The position numbers and the translations under genes are program-made. DNA of 64,000 nucleotides from Candidatus Hebobacterum abditum. GTDB taxonomy: Bacteria > Armatimonadota > Hebobacteria > Hebobacterales > Hebobacteraceae. Under the pieces are notes generated by a model. It had not been told where the DNA came from, did not search any database, and saw nothing but the letters and a program-made list of their open reading frames with translations. The stretch's first letter is position 1, and each line of letters starts with the position of its first letter. The stretch covers positions 1-64,000 of the forward strand of contig JALGXW010000018.1 of NCBI GenBank assembly GCA_029821875.1, read 5' to 3'. Positions 44,408 to 53,284 of the stretch are shown piece by piece.

Positions 44408-44436
44408 ATACTAGACGTCGAGGCAGCCGTTGTCAA
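44408..44436 (-). promoter_or_regulatory. Promoter of the beta-propeller gene
   Basis: Minus strand: -35 TTGACA (44436-44431), 17-nt spacer, -10 TAGTAT (44413-44408). The transcript would start near 44401 with a CCCGCCC/GGGCGGG hairpin (44378-44396) at its 5' end. The 334-bp gap 44289-44622 shows nothing else. Confidence 0.7.
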
Positions 44437-44622
44437 CGGAGATCCGCGGCCCAGTCGCTGCGCAGCAGGCCTTCGTCCGGCGCGGCCCTCACCGCCCACA
44501 GGCCACCTGCTGCCCGCTGGCATCGACAGAGGAAGGGTCCATTCTGTAGTGCATCGAACTGGCCTGGGCGACCGATGGCACCTCGGTGTTGTGTGGGACA
44601 ACGCATGATGAGTGAGGATAGT

Positions 44623-45753
44623 ATGGCAAGGCAAACCGACGTGAAGCGTGATTGGGCGGATGGCATCGGGCTCAACTTCATCCGGCCGGATGTGGGCCGG
44701 CCGGGCAACTACGATTTCGTGAACAGCGGCACCTGGCTGGTGTCTCAGTTCAAGGAGCTTGGCGTCAAATGGAACCGCGTCGCCTTCTCCTGGGTGCTGA
44801 TGGAGCCGGAGGAGGGGAAGTTCAACTGGGAGCCCTACGATCGCGTGGTCGAGGCCTGCGACAGGGAGGGGATCCACATCCTCGCCACACTCGGCGGCCA
44901 CTTCGACCGGCCGCCGGTTCCCGCCTGGGCCGGGGACTCACTGGCGGAGGTCGTGCGCAGCAACGCGGGCGCGCTCGAACGCTTCCTCCAGGCCTGGGTG
45001 GAGCGCTACCAGGGCTCGATCAAGCACTGGGAGATGCTCAACGAGCCCAAGACCTTCCACAAGGGACTGACGGTGATGGAGTATGTGGAGGGCGTCCTGA
45101 AGCCCGGCTACCGGATCGTCAAGGCGGCGAAGGCCGGGGCAGTTCTCCCCTGCGCGTTCAACCAACTGCCGGTGCTCGGCGAGAGGGACGAGTTCTGGGA
45201 GGCGGCGCGGGGCCACTACGACATCCACAACGAGCACATGTACGTGGACTGGGGCCTGTTCAGAACGAGGCCCCACGCCAGGCCGGAGGAGGCCGGGGTC
45301 CGGCGCTTCCGCGAGATGGTGGAGAAGCATGGGGAGGGCGACAAGCCGCTGTGGATGACGGAGATCGGGTGGTGGGGCACGGGCAACATCACCTCGGGCT
45401 GGGTCTACGACACCTACAAGCGCGACCCGATGCTGCGCGAGGTCGAGTTCCAGCCCTCCTATCGTGGCGAGGACCTCCTCAATCATCCGGTCGTGCTGAG
45501 GGAAGATGCGCGGCGGGCCGAATGGCTGAAGGACATGTATGCGCGGCTGCTGTCGGTGCCGGGGTGTGAGAAGGTGTTCCTGTGGGTGTCGCTGGACGAG
45601 TTCGAGGGCGGCTACGATCCGAACAGGATCTACGGCACAAGCGCCGCTGAGAGGCCCGCAAGCCAGGTCGATCTGTGGGGCATCATCGCGGGAGACAAGA
45701 CCTGGCGGAAGAGCGCCCACGCGCTGCAGGAGCTGATCGCCGAGCTAGCGTAA
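44623..45753 (+). CDS. GH-A clan glycoside hydrolase (GH5/GH39-like)
   Basis: 376 residues from ATG 44623, with GAGG about 6 nt upstream. TIM-barrel features: IGLNFIRPDVGRPG, GVKWNRVAFSWVLMEPEEG, YQGSIKHWEMLNEPKTF (NEP, acid/base Glu), DIHNEHMYVDWG and KPLWMTEIGWWGTG (nucleophile Glu), with VFLWVSLDEFEGGYDP near the end. No signal peptide. Cellulase or xylosidase-type specificity cannot be told. Confidence 0.85.
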   Translation: MARQTDVKRDWADGIGLNFIRPDVGRPGNYDFVNSGTWLVSQFKELGVKWNRVAFSWVLMEPEEGKFNWEPYDRVVEACDREGIHILATLGGHFDRPPVPAWAGDSLAEVVRSNAGALERFLQAWVERYQGSIKHWEMLNEPKTFHKGLTVMEYVEGVLKPGYRIVKAAKAGAVLPCAFNQLPVLGERDEFWEAARGHYDIHNEHMYVDWGLFRTRPHARPEEAGVRRFREMVEKHGEGDKPLWMTEIGWWGTGNITSGWVYDTYKRDPMLREVEFQPSYRGEDLLNHPVVLREDARRAEWLKDMYARLLSVPGCEKVFLWVSLDEFEGGYDPNRIYGTSAAERPASQVDLWGIIAGDKTWRKSAHALQELIAELA

Positions 45754-45908
45754 GTGGCGGGCGAGGCGAGGCCTAGCTGCGGCCGGCCCCCGCCGTCGTG
45801 ACGAGCTCCCGGAGAAGGACGCGCCCGCGCGCCGCCGCGCCTGTCATTCTGAACGAAGTGAAGAATCCCGCCGTTCCCCGTGGGCGGCCAACAGATTCCA
45901 GCCATACC

Positions 45909-45938
45909 TTGCCCGCACTTGCCGGCGTGTGCTAGAGT
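45909..45938 (+). promoter_or_regulatory. Possible promoter upstream of the small membrane genes
   Basis: -35 TTGCCC (45909-45914), 18-nt spacer, -10 TAGAGT (45933-45938). It lies in a 497-bp gap (45754-46250) that also holds a boilerplate repeat at 45840-45870 and a possible miniprotein at 46056. Confidence 0.4.
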
Positions 45939-46055
45939 TGAGCGGAGGGGGCCGTCTCGGGCCCGCAGGCAAGACCATGGGGCTGTCTGTGCCCGATACT
46001 GCATCCGAGGACACCTCTCCTCCGCGGCCGAGGAGGAGCGAACTGTCGTGTAGGA

Positions 46056-46175
46056 ATGGCAGCCATGGTGTGGCTCAACGCGCCCGCTGTCTCCGGGGTG
46101 CTTGCCTTCCTTGGCTGCCTCCTAACTTGGTGTCATCTCTCCCTGCTGCTGTGGTGGCGCAGTCTGCCGGAATAG
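46056..46175 (+). CDS. Possible 36-39 residue hydrophobic miniprotein
   Basis: A small frame of 39 residues from ATG 46056, or 36 from ATG 46065, with one strongly hydrophobic segment (SGVLAFLGCLLTWC, then LLLWW). AGGA lies just before the first ATG, 9 nt before the second. It stands between a possible promoter and the membrane gene 46251. It could be a spurious frame: no homology can be claimed. Confidence 0.3.
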   Translation: MAAMVWLNAPAVSGVLAFLGCLLTWCHLSLLLWWRSLPE

Positions 46176-46250
46176 GCCGGTCGCTTCGCCGCTTCGGCAC
46201 GGATCAGGATGAAGGGCACGCTGCCGAGCCAAGAACGTGACGCGTCTGCG

Positions 46251-46805
46251 ATGAGTGAGCCACCGGAGGAGTTCTGCACAATACGGCAGCGATGGGCGCT
46301 GTGGATCGTCTATGGTCAGATGGTCTCGCTCTACCTGTTTGGGGGCGCGATCATCCTGCTACATGGGGTCGTCGCGGTGGGAGTGCTGTTGGGGCAGATT
46401 GGTGTTCGGTCGGTGTTCCCGCCGTCCGCCGGATGGGCACGCGCCCTGCTTCTGCTTCTCAGTGCAATAGGGATGTTGGTGGGGGCAAGATATGTCCAGA
46501 AGCGGATCCGCGCACTCAAAGGCGTCTCGCTCAAGGTGGACGCCTCTACGATCTACGTCACGGACGTGCGGAGCGACCGATACACGGTTGACCTGTCCGA
46601 GGTCCGAGAGCTAAGGGTGAGGAGGTCGTGGTGGCTTGGCAACCATTTCTGTGTGGCGCTCGCGTCGGGACGCCAGTGTCGCCTGCCCCAGGGCGTCAAG
46701 AGTGTGGACGCCCTCGTCGAGAAGATTAGGACGAACGCCGGCCTGGACGAGCATTGCCAGGAGGGGAGATGGGACGTGTACTCCCGATCGGACGCTGGCG
46801 CGTAA
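46251..46805 (+). CDS. Two-TM membrane protein related to the 4463/5083 pair
   Basis: 184 residues. Start ATG 46251 chosen because the N-terminus SEPPEEF aligns with TEPPKG of the gene at 5083. Two TM segments (QMVSLYLFGGAIILLHGVVAVGVLLG, ARALLLLLSAIGMLVGA) and a soluble domain with DASTIYVTDVRSDRYTVDLSEVRELRVR. Third member of a small membrane family in this window; unknown function. Confidence 0.7.
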   Translation: MSEPPEEFCTIRQRWALWIVYGQMVSLYLFGGAIILLHGVVAVGVLLGQIGVRSVFPPSAGWARALLLLLSAIGMLVGARYVQKRIRALKGVSLKVDASTIYVTDVRSDRYTVDLSEVRELRVRRSWWLGNHFCVALASGRQCRLPQGVKSVDALVEKIRTNAGLDEHCQEGRWDVYSRSDAGA

Positions 46806-46907
46806 GGTGTGACGCCGATGGCGAGCGGCGAAGCCTGCCGGAATAGGGCTAGGGGCAAGCCGCCGGAGGCGGCCAGGGCTGCCGAAGCATCGGGGAGGGT
46901 GTGCCGA

Positions 46908-47195
46908 CTACTCCTGGGCAACGGCGATGAGCGAAACCGTCGCCGCGCCCTCTCGCAGCTTCCTCAGCTTGCGGTAGTCCTCCGAGTCATAGAACTCCTT
47001 GGCCCTCTCCAGCGAAGGGAACTCGATCACGGCCACCCTCTGCCTCTCTTCGGGCCCCTCCAGCGTCACTACCTCGCCGCCGCGGGCAAGAAACCGACCG
47101 CCGAACTTCGCGATCACGCCCGGTGTCAGCTTCGCGTACTCGCGGTAGCGGTCCCGGTCAGTCACAGTGACCTTTCCAATGACGTAGGCAGGCAT
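46908..47195 (-). CDS. DUF1330-domain protein
   Basis: 95-residue ferredoxin-like small protein: AYVIGKVTVTDRDRYREYAKL, KFGGRFLARGGEV, IEFPSLERAKEFYDSEDYRKL. This is the full length of the family. Often linked with stress or catabolic operons; molecular role unclear. ATG 47195 with AAAGG upstream. Confidence 0.93.
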   Translation of the reverse strand: MPAYVIGKVTVTDRDRYREYAKLTPGVIAKFGGRFLARGGEVVTLEGPEERQRVAVIEFPSLERAKEFYDSEDYRKLRKLREGAATVSLIAVAQE

Positions 47196-47307
47196 GCGAG
47201 AACCTTTCCGCCGGGAAACTCAGTCCTGGCTAGCTTCGACTTCCCACCGGGGCGGATTCCGCAGATACCCATCGCCGACCTGCCCGCCGTCGTGACGAGT
47301 CGCGCCG

Positions 47308-48186
47308 TCACGCCTCCCGCAGGTAGTCGTGGAGCTTCCCCCACCTCCCCTGTACGATGAGCCGACTCACCTCCGTCAGTCGCGCCTTCAGCGCGGCACG
47401 CTCCGGCGATGCGGCGTCCATGAACAGGTCATCCCATCGCTTGCGCCAGGCAAGAACCAGCTCGCACTCGGCACCGGAAATGTAGCCCTCATCGCGGAGC
47501 TCGCACATCCAGGCGTTGAAGTCGTTCCCCCAGCCCGCCTTCTGCGCGTAGGGAAAAGTGGGGCAGGGGATGATGTCTCGCAGCAGCGAGACCCGCCGCC
47601 GCAGGTGGCCGTTCGCGTCGAGCACGTCGTCCACCAGGTTCGGCGGGAAGACGGAGATGATCTCCTCTCGCTCGCTGAACAGATAGCGATCGTCGATACT
47701 GGCCCCGACGACACGCGTAAAGGCGATGAGATGCGTGTGATAGCGCTCCACGTGATCGACGACACACTCGAGGTTGATGGGGCAGTCGGCGATGCTCGGC
47801 ACGTCGACGTAGAGCGACTTGCAGAGCTGCAGCCGCGCGATGTCCGCTTCGCACACACCCTCCGGCGCACGCTGGCCGCATATTGCCAGCTCGCGAAGCT
47901 GGTCGCGTGTCGGCTCGGCGAGCACGCATTCGGCCCCGGGCGCGCTGAGGTTCCGCACCACTCGCTCGTCATCCAGAGGGATGTTGATCGACTGGCTGTA
48001 GGGCTTCCAGGTCAGTGGACAGAGCGATGTCGAGCGGACGCAGAGGGAGTCGCCGGGCGGGACATCCCGCGTCACGAGCAGCAGCTGGGCCATCGGCGCG
48101 CGCAGCGCGTGGGCCATGGGGTCCATCACCTCTCCCTGCTGGAGAGACTCGATCTCATCGGCGGAGAAGAAGCGTTTGCTGGTCAT
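47308..48186 (-). CDS. Flavin-reductase-like protein (paralogue 2) with C-terminal helical extension
   Basis: 292 residues, ATG 48186 with GAGG 6 nt upstream. FMN-binding split-barrel features: LLLVTRDVPPGDSLCVRS, LSAPGAECVLAEPTRDQL, DCPINLECVVDHVERYHTHLIAFTRVVGASID. A C-terminal extension (from about 230) is helical (GAECELVLAWRKRWDDLF). A neighbour 9 nt upstream is the paralogue. Could be a flavin-dependent oxidoreductase for aromatic or sugar-linked substrates; inferred. Confidence 0.8.
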   Translation of the reverse strand: MTSKRFFSADEIESLQQGEVMDPMAHALRAPMAQLLLVTRDVPPGDSLCVRSTSLCPLTWKPYSQSINIPLDDERVVRNLSAPGAECVLAEPTRDQLRELAICGQRAPEGVCEADIARLQLCKSLYVDVPSIADCPINLECVVDHVERYHTHLIAFTRVVGASIDDRYLFSEREEIISVFPPNLVDDVLDANGHLRRRVSLLRDIIPCPTFPYAQKAGWGNDFNAWMCELRDEGYISGAECELVLAWRKRWDDLFMDAASPERAALKARLTEVSRLIVQGRWGKLHDYLREA

Positions 48187-48194
48187 CGCCATCC

Positions 48195-49064
48195 TCACTC
48201 TCCACTCAACTGCGCGTGGAGGTCGTCCCACTCCTCCCACGCGGCAGACGCGAGCGCGCGGGTGACACGCTCGCGGAGTGCAGGGTTCCGGCCCGCGGCG
48301 CTGCTCAGCTCCTCAATCCAACCGCTGAGCGCGGCGCCCTCGGCCTCGCTGAGATACCCCTCCTGCCGAAGGTCGGCCACCCAGGCCGTCATGTCGCTGT
48401 TGAACCCGCGCTTCGCGCCCGCAGGGAAGCCCGGGCACTCCAGGAGTTCGCCATTCACTCCGAGCCGCTCGATGGACCCACCCCAGATATTGGTCGCGTC
48501 GTCGACCTCGTAGGTTGGGTAGTGGCCGATCTGGCCGGCGCGATCCCGAGTCAGCATCTCTTCGTCGATGCTCGCCGCGACAACCTTGAGGAAGACCGCC
48601 GTTGCGCGGCCATACAAGTCCCTCACGAACTCGACGACGCACTCCAGATTCACGGGGCACTCGGCGATCCCGGGCACACTGACCACCTGAGAGTCCAACA
48701 GGGACAGCTCGGCCACCTCCGCCTCGAAGATGCCGCGGGGAAGCGGGAGCGCCGGTATCCAGGTCTCGCGAATGAGATCCCTGCCGGGAAGCGCCACCAC
48801 GCACTCCGCCCCCACCGCCGACAGGCTCAAGGCGGAGTGTGGGCTCGAGTGCAGATGCAGACAGATCGTGTAGGGATGGTCGGTGAGCGGGCCGAAAGTG
48901 CCGGCGGCCAGATTCAGCTCGCCCGAATCGGGATCGCGGGTGACCAGCAGGTTCGCCGGCCGCGCCGGACGGAAATGATAATAGACGAGCGTCGGATCCT
49001 GGACCCCGGGAAAAGCCGGCTGGCCAAGCAGTTCGTCTGACCCATAGTACAACCTGCCCATCAT
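48195..49064 (-). CDS. Flavin-reductase-like protein (paralogue 1)
   Basis: 289 residues, ATG 49064 with AAAGGAGG 3-4 nt upstream. Split-barrel FMN domain: ANLLVTRDPDSGELNLAAG, HSALSLSAVGAECVVALPGRDL, AECPVNLECVVEFVRDLYGRATAVFLKVVAASID, with a C-terminal helical extension (LRQEGYLSEAEGAALSGW). It is immediately followed by its paralogue (9 nt). Retention of two diverged copies in tandem suggests a heteromer or two substrates. Confidence 0.83.
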   Translation of the reverse strand: MMGRLYYGSDELLGQPAFPGVQDPTLVYYHFRPARPANLLVTRDPDSGELNLAAGTFGPLTDHPYTICLHLHSSPHSALSLSAVGAECVVALPGRDLIRETWIPALPLPRGIFEAEVAELSLLDSQVVSVPGIAECPVNLECVVEFVRDLYGRATAVFLKVVAASIDEEMLTRDRAGQIGHYPTYEVDDATNIWGGSIERLGVNGELLECPGFPAGAKRGFNSDMTAWVADLRQEGYLSEAEGAALSGWIEELSSAAGRNPALRERVTRALASAAWEEWDDLHAQLSGE

Positions 49065-49175
49065 GATCCTCCTTTAGATAGCGGCTGCGCCGGATCGTCC
49101 CCGCCGCGCCTTAGCTCTCGCATCCCCGCGCGCCCAAGGCCAATGCTCCGGGCGGTGGTCAACCCTATGCGCACC

Positions 49176-51191
49176 TCATTGTAGCGCGGTCACGCCTCTG
49201 CTGCCCAAGACAAGCGCGGCGAACAGCGCCATTGCGGCGTCGGTGAGATAGTGTCCGAAGACGAGGCCGAGGAAGGCGGGGCGCAGCGCGCGGTAGAGCC
49301 GGAACCCGCCGAATTTGCGGATGAGCGTGGTGAGCAGCCAGGCGATGAAAGCGTTGGCCCAGATGGCGTGGTTCGTGTGCCAGACGCCGGCCATGATGAA
49401 ACCGATGGGGCTGAGAGGCCACCAGATGAAATTCGCGCTCAGCCACGTCAGCAACAGGGTGAAGCCGGCGCCGATGACGACGGCCGCGCGAAGCCACGTT
49501 TCCGGATCCTCCGGAGAGCGGAGGCTGTTCGCGAACGTGCGGAAGGCGCAGGTGGGGATGGCCGTTATCGGCCAGCAGATCATCGTCACGGCGCCATGAC
49601 GGTAGGAGAAGTAGATGACGGCGGCGCTGCCTACCAGGCCCACGCACACCACCGAGAGGAGGATGGCCCAGGGGAAGCCGCGCCCGCGAACCCGGCCCTC
49701 ATGAAGGAGCTTATAGCCGTTCATGAGGTAGTTGAGCGGGGAGTTCTGTGGCTCGCGCATGATACTCAGGTTGAGCAGTCCGGAGACCATGAGGGAGGAC
49801 GGGCCCAGCGGCCGAGCCCCGAGCAGGCGCATCATGATCGCTCTCGGAAAGACCGGTGGCATGGGCTCGACGATTCCTGCGGCGGAGGCGAGGCGAGCCA
49901 CGCCGATGAGCACGACGTAGAGGATGCTCATTTGCAGAGCGAAACTCCACCACGACATGCCCGCGCGGAGGGCCCAGACGAGCATCACCGCGTTCGCCAG
50001 CACGAATCCGGGGACAGCCAGGACACTCGCCATCGGCGCCGACAGATCGGGTGGGTCGTCGTCTCCGCGTCGGGTGACAAGCCGGCGAAGGCTTAAGGCG
50101 ACGAAGCCCCTGCAGCGGTACAGCGCGACCAGACTGATGGCGACGAACCCCCCGATCTCCGCATAGTCGAAGAAGCTCTGCGGGTTGAAGCCTCCCGCAC
50201 GGGTGCCCCAGGGGACGACGCCGAAGCTGGCGCACACCACGAGATAGACATTGAAGAGCACATAGAAGACCCACACGCTGAACGCGATTTCGCCGGGGAT
50301 CAAGCACATCACCCCGATCACCGCCGGCAGGATGCGGACCTTCATGCCCGACAGGACGGTCCACGGCAGGCCGTAGTTCCGGATCATCTGGCCGGGGTAA
50401 TGTTCGAGCGTGAAGGCGGGCAGGGCCGGGTAGAGACGGGAAAGCCAGCTGAGCAGCATGAGTCCCGCCGCGGGGACGAACCCGAGCCAGAACACCCTCG
50501 AGCGGAAGATACTGCCAGAGGTGGTGGGACGTTCGCCCTCCCCCACCAGCCCCATCGGGATCTCGGTCAACGGGAAGGCGAGCCTCTGCCGCTCGATCCA
50601 GTCCTTCCGGAGAATCGCGCCCAGACAGATCAGGGATCCACATAGGGCCAGGATCAAGACGCCCCACGATGCCACGGGCGTCACCCAATCACGCCAAGGA
50701 GTGGCGGCCCCCGCTGGCATGCCGGCCCAGAACGACGTGATGGTATCGCCCGACGACGGCTGGAGCCACAGCGGCACGTGCGGCAGGACGGATTCCTCCC
50801 ACCCGATCTCTCGTCGCGCCTGGTAGAGGGGATAGGCGGTCAACCCGACGGTGTACGGGATGAGGACGGTTATCAGCGCCGCCGACACGGTGAGGATGAT
50901 GTAGATGGTGAGCACATCGGCGCGGGTGAGTCCCAGGGCAGATCGCCACCTGAGGAACAGCCCGTTCAGCGCCACGAGCACGAAGGCGATGACCACCGGC
51001 CCGTTGGGCAAGGTCCCCCAGCCGAAGTTCCAGGTGCGGCTGAGGTAGTTGGTGTAAGGGGCGACGACCGCAGCTATCACGGCCAGCGCAGTGCCCAGCA
51101 GGACCGCGCGAAGAGAGATCCCCTGGCTCCAGCGGAGCCCGGCCGTGTCCGGGTCGGCTCCGCCGTCGCTACGAGCTCCCGGCGAGGTCAC
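49176..51191 (-). CDS. DUF6785/DUF6784-like membrane protein, uronate operon
   Basis: About 671 residues with about 14 TM segments, starting GTG 51191 (overlaps the enolase-superfamily stop as GTGA). Hydrophobic segments include ISLRAVLLGTALAVIAAVVAPY and GPVVIAFVLVALNGLFL; the C-terminal DUF6784 signature is SPIGFIMAGVWHTNHAIWANAFIAW, then FGGFRLYRALRPAFLGLVFG. A paralogue lies at 41219-43174. Possibly an uptake system for the aldaric acid or oligomer degraded by the upstream enzymes; this is inferred from operon position only. Confidence 0.83.
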   Translation of the reverse strand: MTSPGARSDGGADPDTAGLRWSQGISLRAVLLGTALAVIAAVVAPYTNYLSRTWNFGWGTLPNGPVVIAFVLVALNGLFLRWRSALGLTRADVLTIYIILTVSAALITVLIPYTVGLTAYPLYQARREIGWEESVLPHVPLWLQPSSGDTITSFWAGMPAGAATPWRDWVTPVASWGVLILALCGSLICLGAILRKDWIERQRLAFPLTEIPMGLVGEGERPTTSGSIFRSRVFWLGFVPAAGLMLLSWLSRLYPALPAFTLEHYPGQMIRNYGLPWTVLSGMKVRILPAVIGVMCLIPGEIAFSVWVFYVLFNVYLVVCASFGVVPWGTRAGGFNPQSFFDYAEIGGFVAISLVALYRCRGFVALSLRRLVTRRGDDDPPDLSAPMASVLAVPGFVLANAVMLVWALRAGMSWWSFALQMSILYVVLIGVARLASAAGIVEPMPPVFPRAIMMRLLGARPLGPSSLMVSGLLNLSIMREPQNSPLNYLMNGYKLLHEGRVRGRGFPWAILLSVVCVGLVGSAAVIYFSYRHGAVTMICWPITAIPTCAFRTFANSLRSPEDPETWLRAAVVIGAGFTLLLTWLSANFIWWPLSPIGFIMAGVWHTNHAIWANAFIAWLLTTLIRKFGGFRLYRALRPAFLGLVFGHYLTDAAMALFAALVLGSRGVTALQ

Positions 51192-52318
51192 CGCTCTCGC
51201 TTCTCCCAGCCGGTCTCGAAGAGCCGGACCATCTTGTCCTCGCCGTAGGGATGCTTCGCGGCCTCGTCCTCGTCGAACTCCACGCCAAAGCCGGGGGCAT
51301 CGGAGGGCTCGAGATACCCGTCCACGACCTCGGGAACTCCCTTGAACACATCGCGGGCCCACGGGACGAGGAAGTCGTCGAAGCACTCCTGGATGAGGAA
51401 GTGCGGCATGGTGCTGTGGAGATGCGCGTTAACGGCCGTGTTGAGTGGGCTCTGCGCCTGGTGGCAGGCGACTTGGGCCTCATGGGCTCGCGCCAGCGCG
51501 GCCGCGCGCAGCACGCCGCTTACTCCGCCACATCGCAGGGCCTCCGGCTGCACGATGCCGATGGCGCCGGATGCGAGCAGAGCCGCGAACTCGCTCGGGT
51601 GCCGGAGGCGCTCGCCGCTCGCCACGGGGACCGGGACCGCGCGGGCGACGGCGATGGTCGCCTCGATGTTCTGCGAGTGGACCGGGGCCTCGAACCACAT
51701 GGGACGAAACTCCTCCAGCGCTCGCCCGATCCGCGTCGCGGTCGCGGTGGAGAAGCGGTCGTGCCCTTCGATCATCAGGTCGACCTCTTCCCCGACCGCC
51801 TCTCGCACGGCGCGGATGATGGCCAGCGACAGCTTCTCCTCGGACCGGTCCAGGCTCAAGTAGGCCGTGCCGAAGGGATCGAACTTGAGCGCGGTGTAGC
51901 CCATCTCCGTCACCTGGCGGGCCCGCTCGGCGAAGGCGGCCGGCTCCCGCGGGCACGTGTACCAGCCATTGGCGTAGACGCGCAGGCGCTCGTGCAGGCG
52001 GCCGCCGAGCAGCCGCCAGACGGGGACGCCGAGGCTCTTGCCGAGGATGTCCCAACACGCGATCTCGATCGCGCAGGCGGCCTCCTTGACGGACAGGAAC
52101 ACGCCCTTGTCCAGCGCGTCGGCGACGCGCAGCGGCTCGCGTGGATCCATGCCGACGACGAAGCGGGACATCTCCTTGACCTCGGCGGCCATCGGCGCGG
52201 AGGTGATCGCCGTCGCCTCGCCCAGGCCGGAGACGCCTTCATCCGTGTCGACTCTGACGATGACCCAGTTCTTCCACGGGTTGCCTATGACGAAGGTTGA
52301 AACGCGATCGATCTTCAC
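51188..52318 (-). CDS. Enolase-superfamily (mandelate racemase/muconate lactonising) sugar-acid dehydratase
   Basis: 376 residues. N-terminal capping domain (KIDRVSTFVIGNPWKNWVIV), barrel with the metal and base residues: LMIEGHDRFS (Glu and His), MWFEAPVHSQN (Glu), VASGERLRHP (Glu), VACHQAQSPLNTAVNAH (His). The EGHDR pattern resembles galactonate/aldarate dehydratases more than glucarate dehydratases. Expected to dehydrate a C6 aldarate or aldonate. Lies between the DHDPS-family gene (10 nt upstream) and the DUF6785 gene (4-nt overlap). Confidence 0.9.
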   Translation of the reverse strand: MKIDRVSTFVIGNPWKNWVIVRVDTDEGVSGLGEATAITSAPMAAEVKEMSRFVVGMDPREPLRVADALDKGVFLSVKEAACAIEIACWDILGKSLGVPVWRLLGGRLHERLRVYANGWYTCPREPAAFAERARQVTEMGYTALKFDPFGTAYLSLDRSEEKLSLAIIRAVREAVGEEVDLMIEGHDRFSTATATRIGRALEEFRPMWFEAPVHSQNIEATIAVARAVPVPVASGERLRHPSEFAALLASGAIGIVQPEALRCGGVSGVLRAAALARAHEAQVACHQAQSPLNTAVNAHLHSTMPHFLIQECFDDFLVPWARDVFKGVPEVVDGYLEPSDAPGFGVEFDEDEAAKHPYGEDKMVRLFETGWEKRER

Positions 52319-52328
52319 GGGTCGCTCC

Positions 52329-53258
52329 TCAAGCGAACGGGCCTTTCACGGTGAGCAGATCGGACAGCTCGTCGAGCAGGATGTCGAGCTCGCGGTGGTC
52401 GACCTCGTCGAGCGGGGCATGGCTCGGGTTGCGCACAGTCGCAGTCCGTATCGCGCCGCGCCGCCGGAGCACTTCCTTATATATCACCATCGGGTAGAGC
52501 GATTCCATCGTCAGCAGCGGCAGGATGCGGTAGTAGATGTGGCGCGTCTCCGAGAGGTCGCCGCGCTCGAACGCCGCCCAGAGCGCGCAGTGCGCGTCGG
52601 GGATGTCGCAGGCGGGCATGGTGCCACAGGCGCCGCGAGCGGCCTCGTTCATGAAGAATCGTCCAGCCTGGCCGCCGAAGATGCCCTTGAACTTCGCCTG
52701 GTCTTTGATCAGCTCACTCACCTGGGACATGAGGTGAGTGCACGGGTCGGCCTCTTCCTTGACATAGTCCACCTGCGGCAGCTCGTCCACCATGCGCGCC
52801 AGCAGATCGGGAGGCATGGGAGTGCCGAGCGGCGGGTGGCAGTTCTGGATGATGATTGGCACTCGAGCGATGTGGGAGATCCCGCGGTAGTACTCGAAGA
52901 GGCCGTCTCGAAGCGGTGGCTTGAGCGGCGGCGGCATCGCCATCAAGCCGTCGGCGCCGATATCCTGGGCCGCCTGCGCCATCTCCACCGCGGCCCACTG
53001 GGAGCCGCCGGTGACGCTGAGCACGACCGGCGCTCGCTGCCGCGTCTGCTCGACGACGATTTCGCTTACGCGACGCCGTTCGGCATCTGACAGAGTAAAC
53101 CACTCGCTGGCGTTGGCCGGTATGACCAGCCCATGCACCCCGGCCTCGAGGCAGAACTCCACCTCGGCCCGAAGCGATTCCTCGTCGATGTTGCCCTGCT
53201 CATCAAACGGCGTCACGACGATGACGAACACTCCGCGGAACGGCTTGTCCTGCGCCAT
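52329..53258 (-). CDS. DHDPS/NAL-family aldolase or dehydratase (5-keto-4-deoxyglucarate-type)
   Basis: 309 residues with the N-acetylneuraminate-lyase barrel: GVFVIVVTPFDEQGN, VIPANASEWFTLSDAERRRV, VVLSVTGGS, DGLMAMPPPL and the Schiff-base Lys in DYVKEEADPC. The Tyr of the usual YxxP strand is missing (IIIQNCHPPLG), as in some KDG-dehydratase-like branches. Expected to act on a 2-keto-3-deoxy aldarate or aldonate produced by the neighbouring enolase-type enzyme. Start ATG 53258. It is 10 nt upstream of that gene. Confidence 0.88.
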   Translation of the reverse strand: MAQDKPFRGVFVIVVTPFDEQGNIDEESLRAEVEFCLEAGVHGLVIPANASEWFTLSDAERRRVSEIVVEQTRQRAPVVLSVTGGSQWAAVEMAQAAQDIGADGLMAMPPPLKPPLRDGLFEYYRGISHIARVPIIIQNCHPPLGTPMPPDLLARMVDELPQVDYVKEEADPCTHLMSQVSELIKDQAKFKGIFGGQAGRFFMNEAARGACGTMPACDIPDAHCALWAAFERGDLSETRHIYYRILPLLTMESLYPMVIYKEVLRRRGAIRTATVRNPSHAPLDEVDHRELDILLDELSDLLTVKGPFA

Positions 53259-53284
53259 GCGTGTCTGCTCCTATGCTCCGTGTC

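Noticed and set aside
45929-46240. 103-residue frame between the glycosidase and the small membrane gene
   Set aside because: Low-complexity composition and no ribosome site; it crosses the possible miniprotein in another frame.
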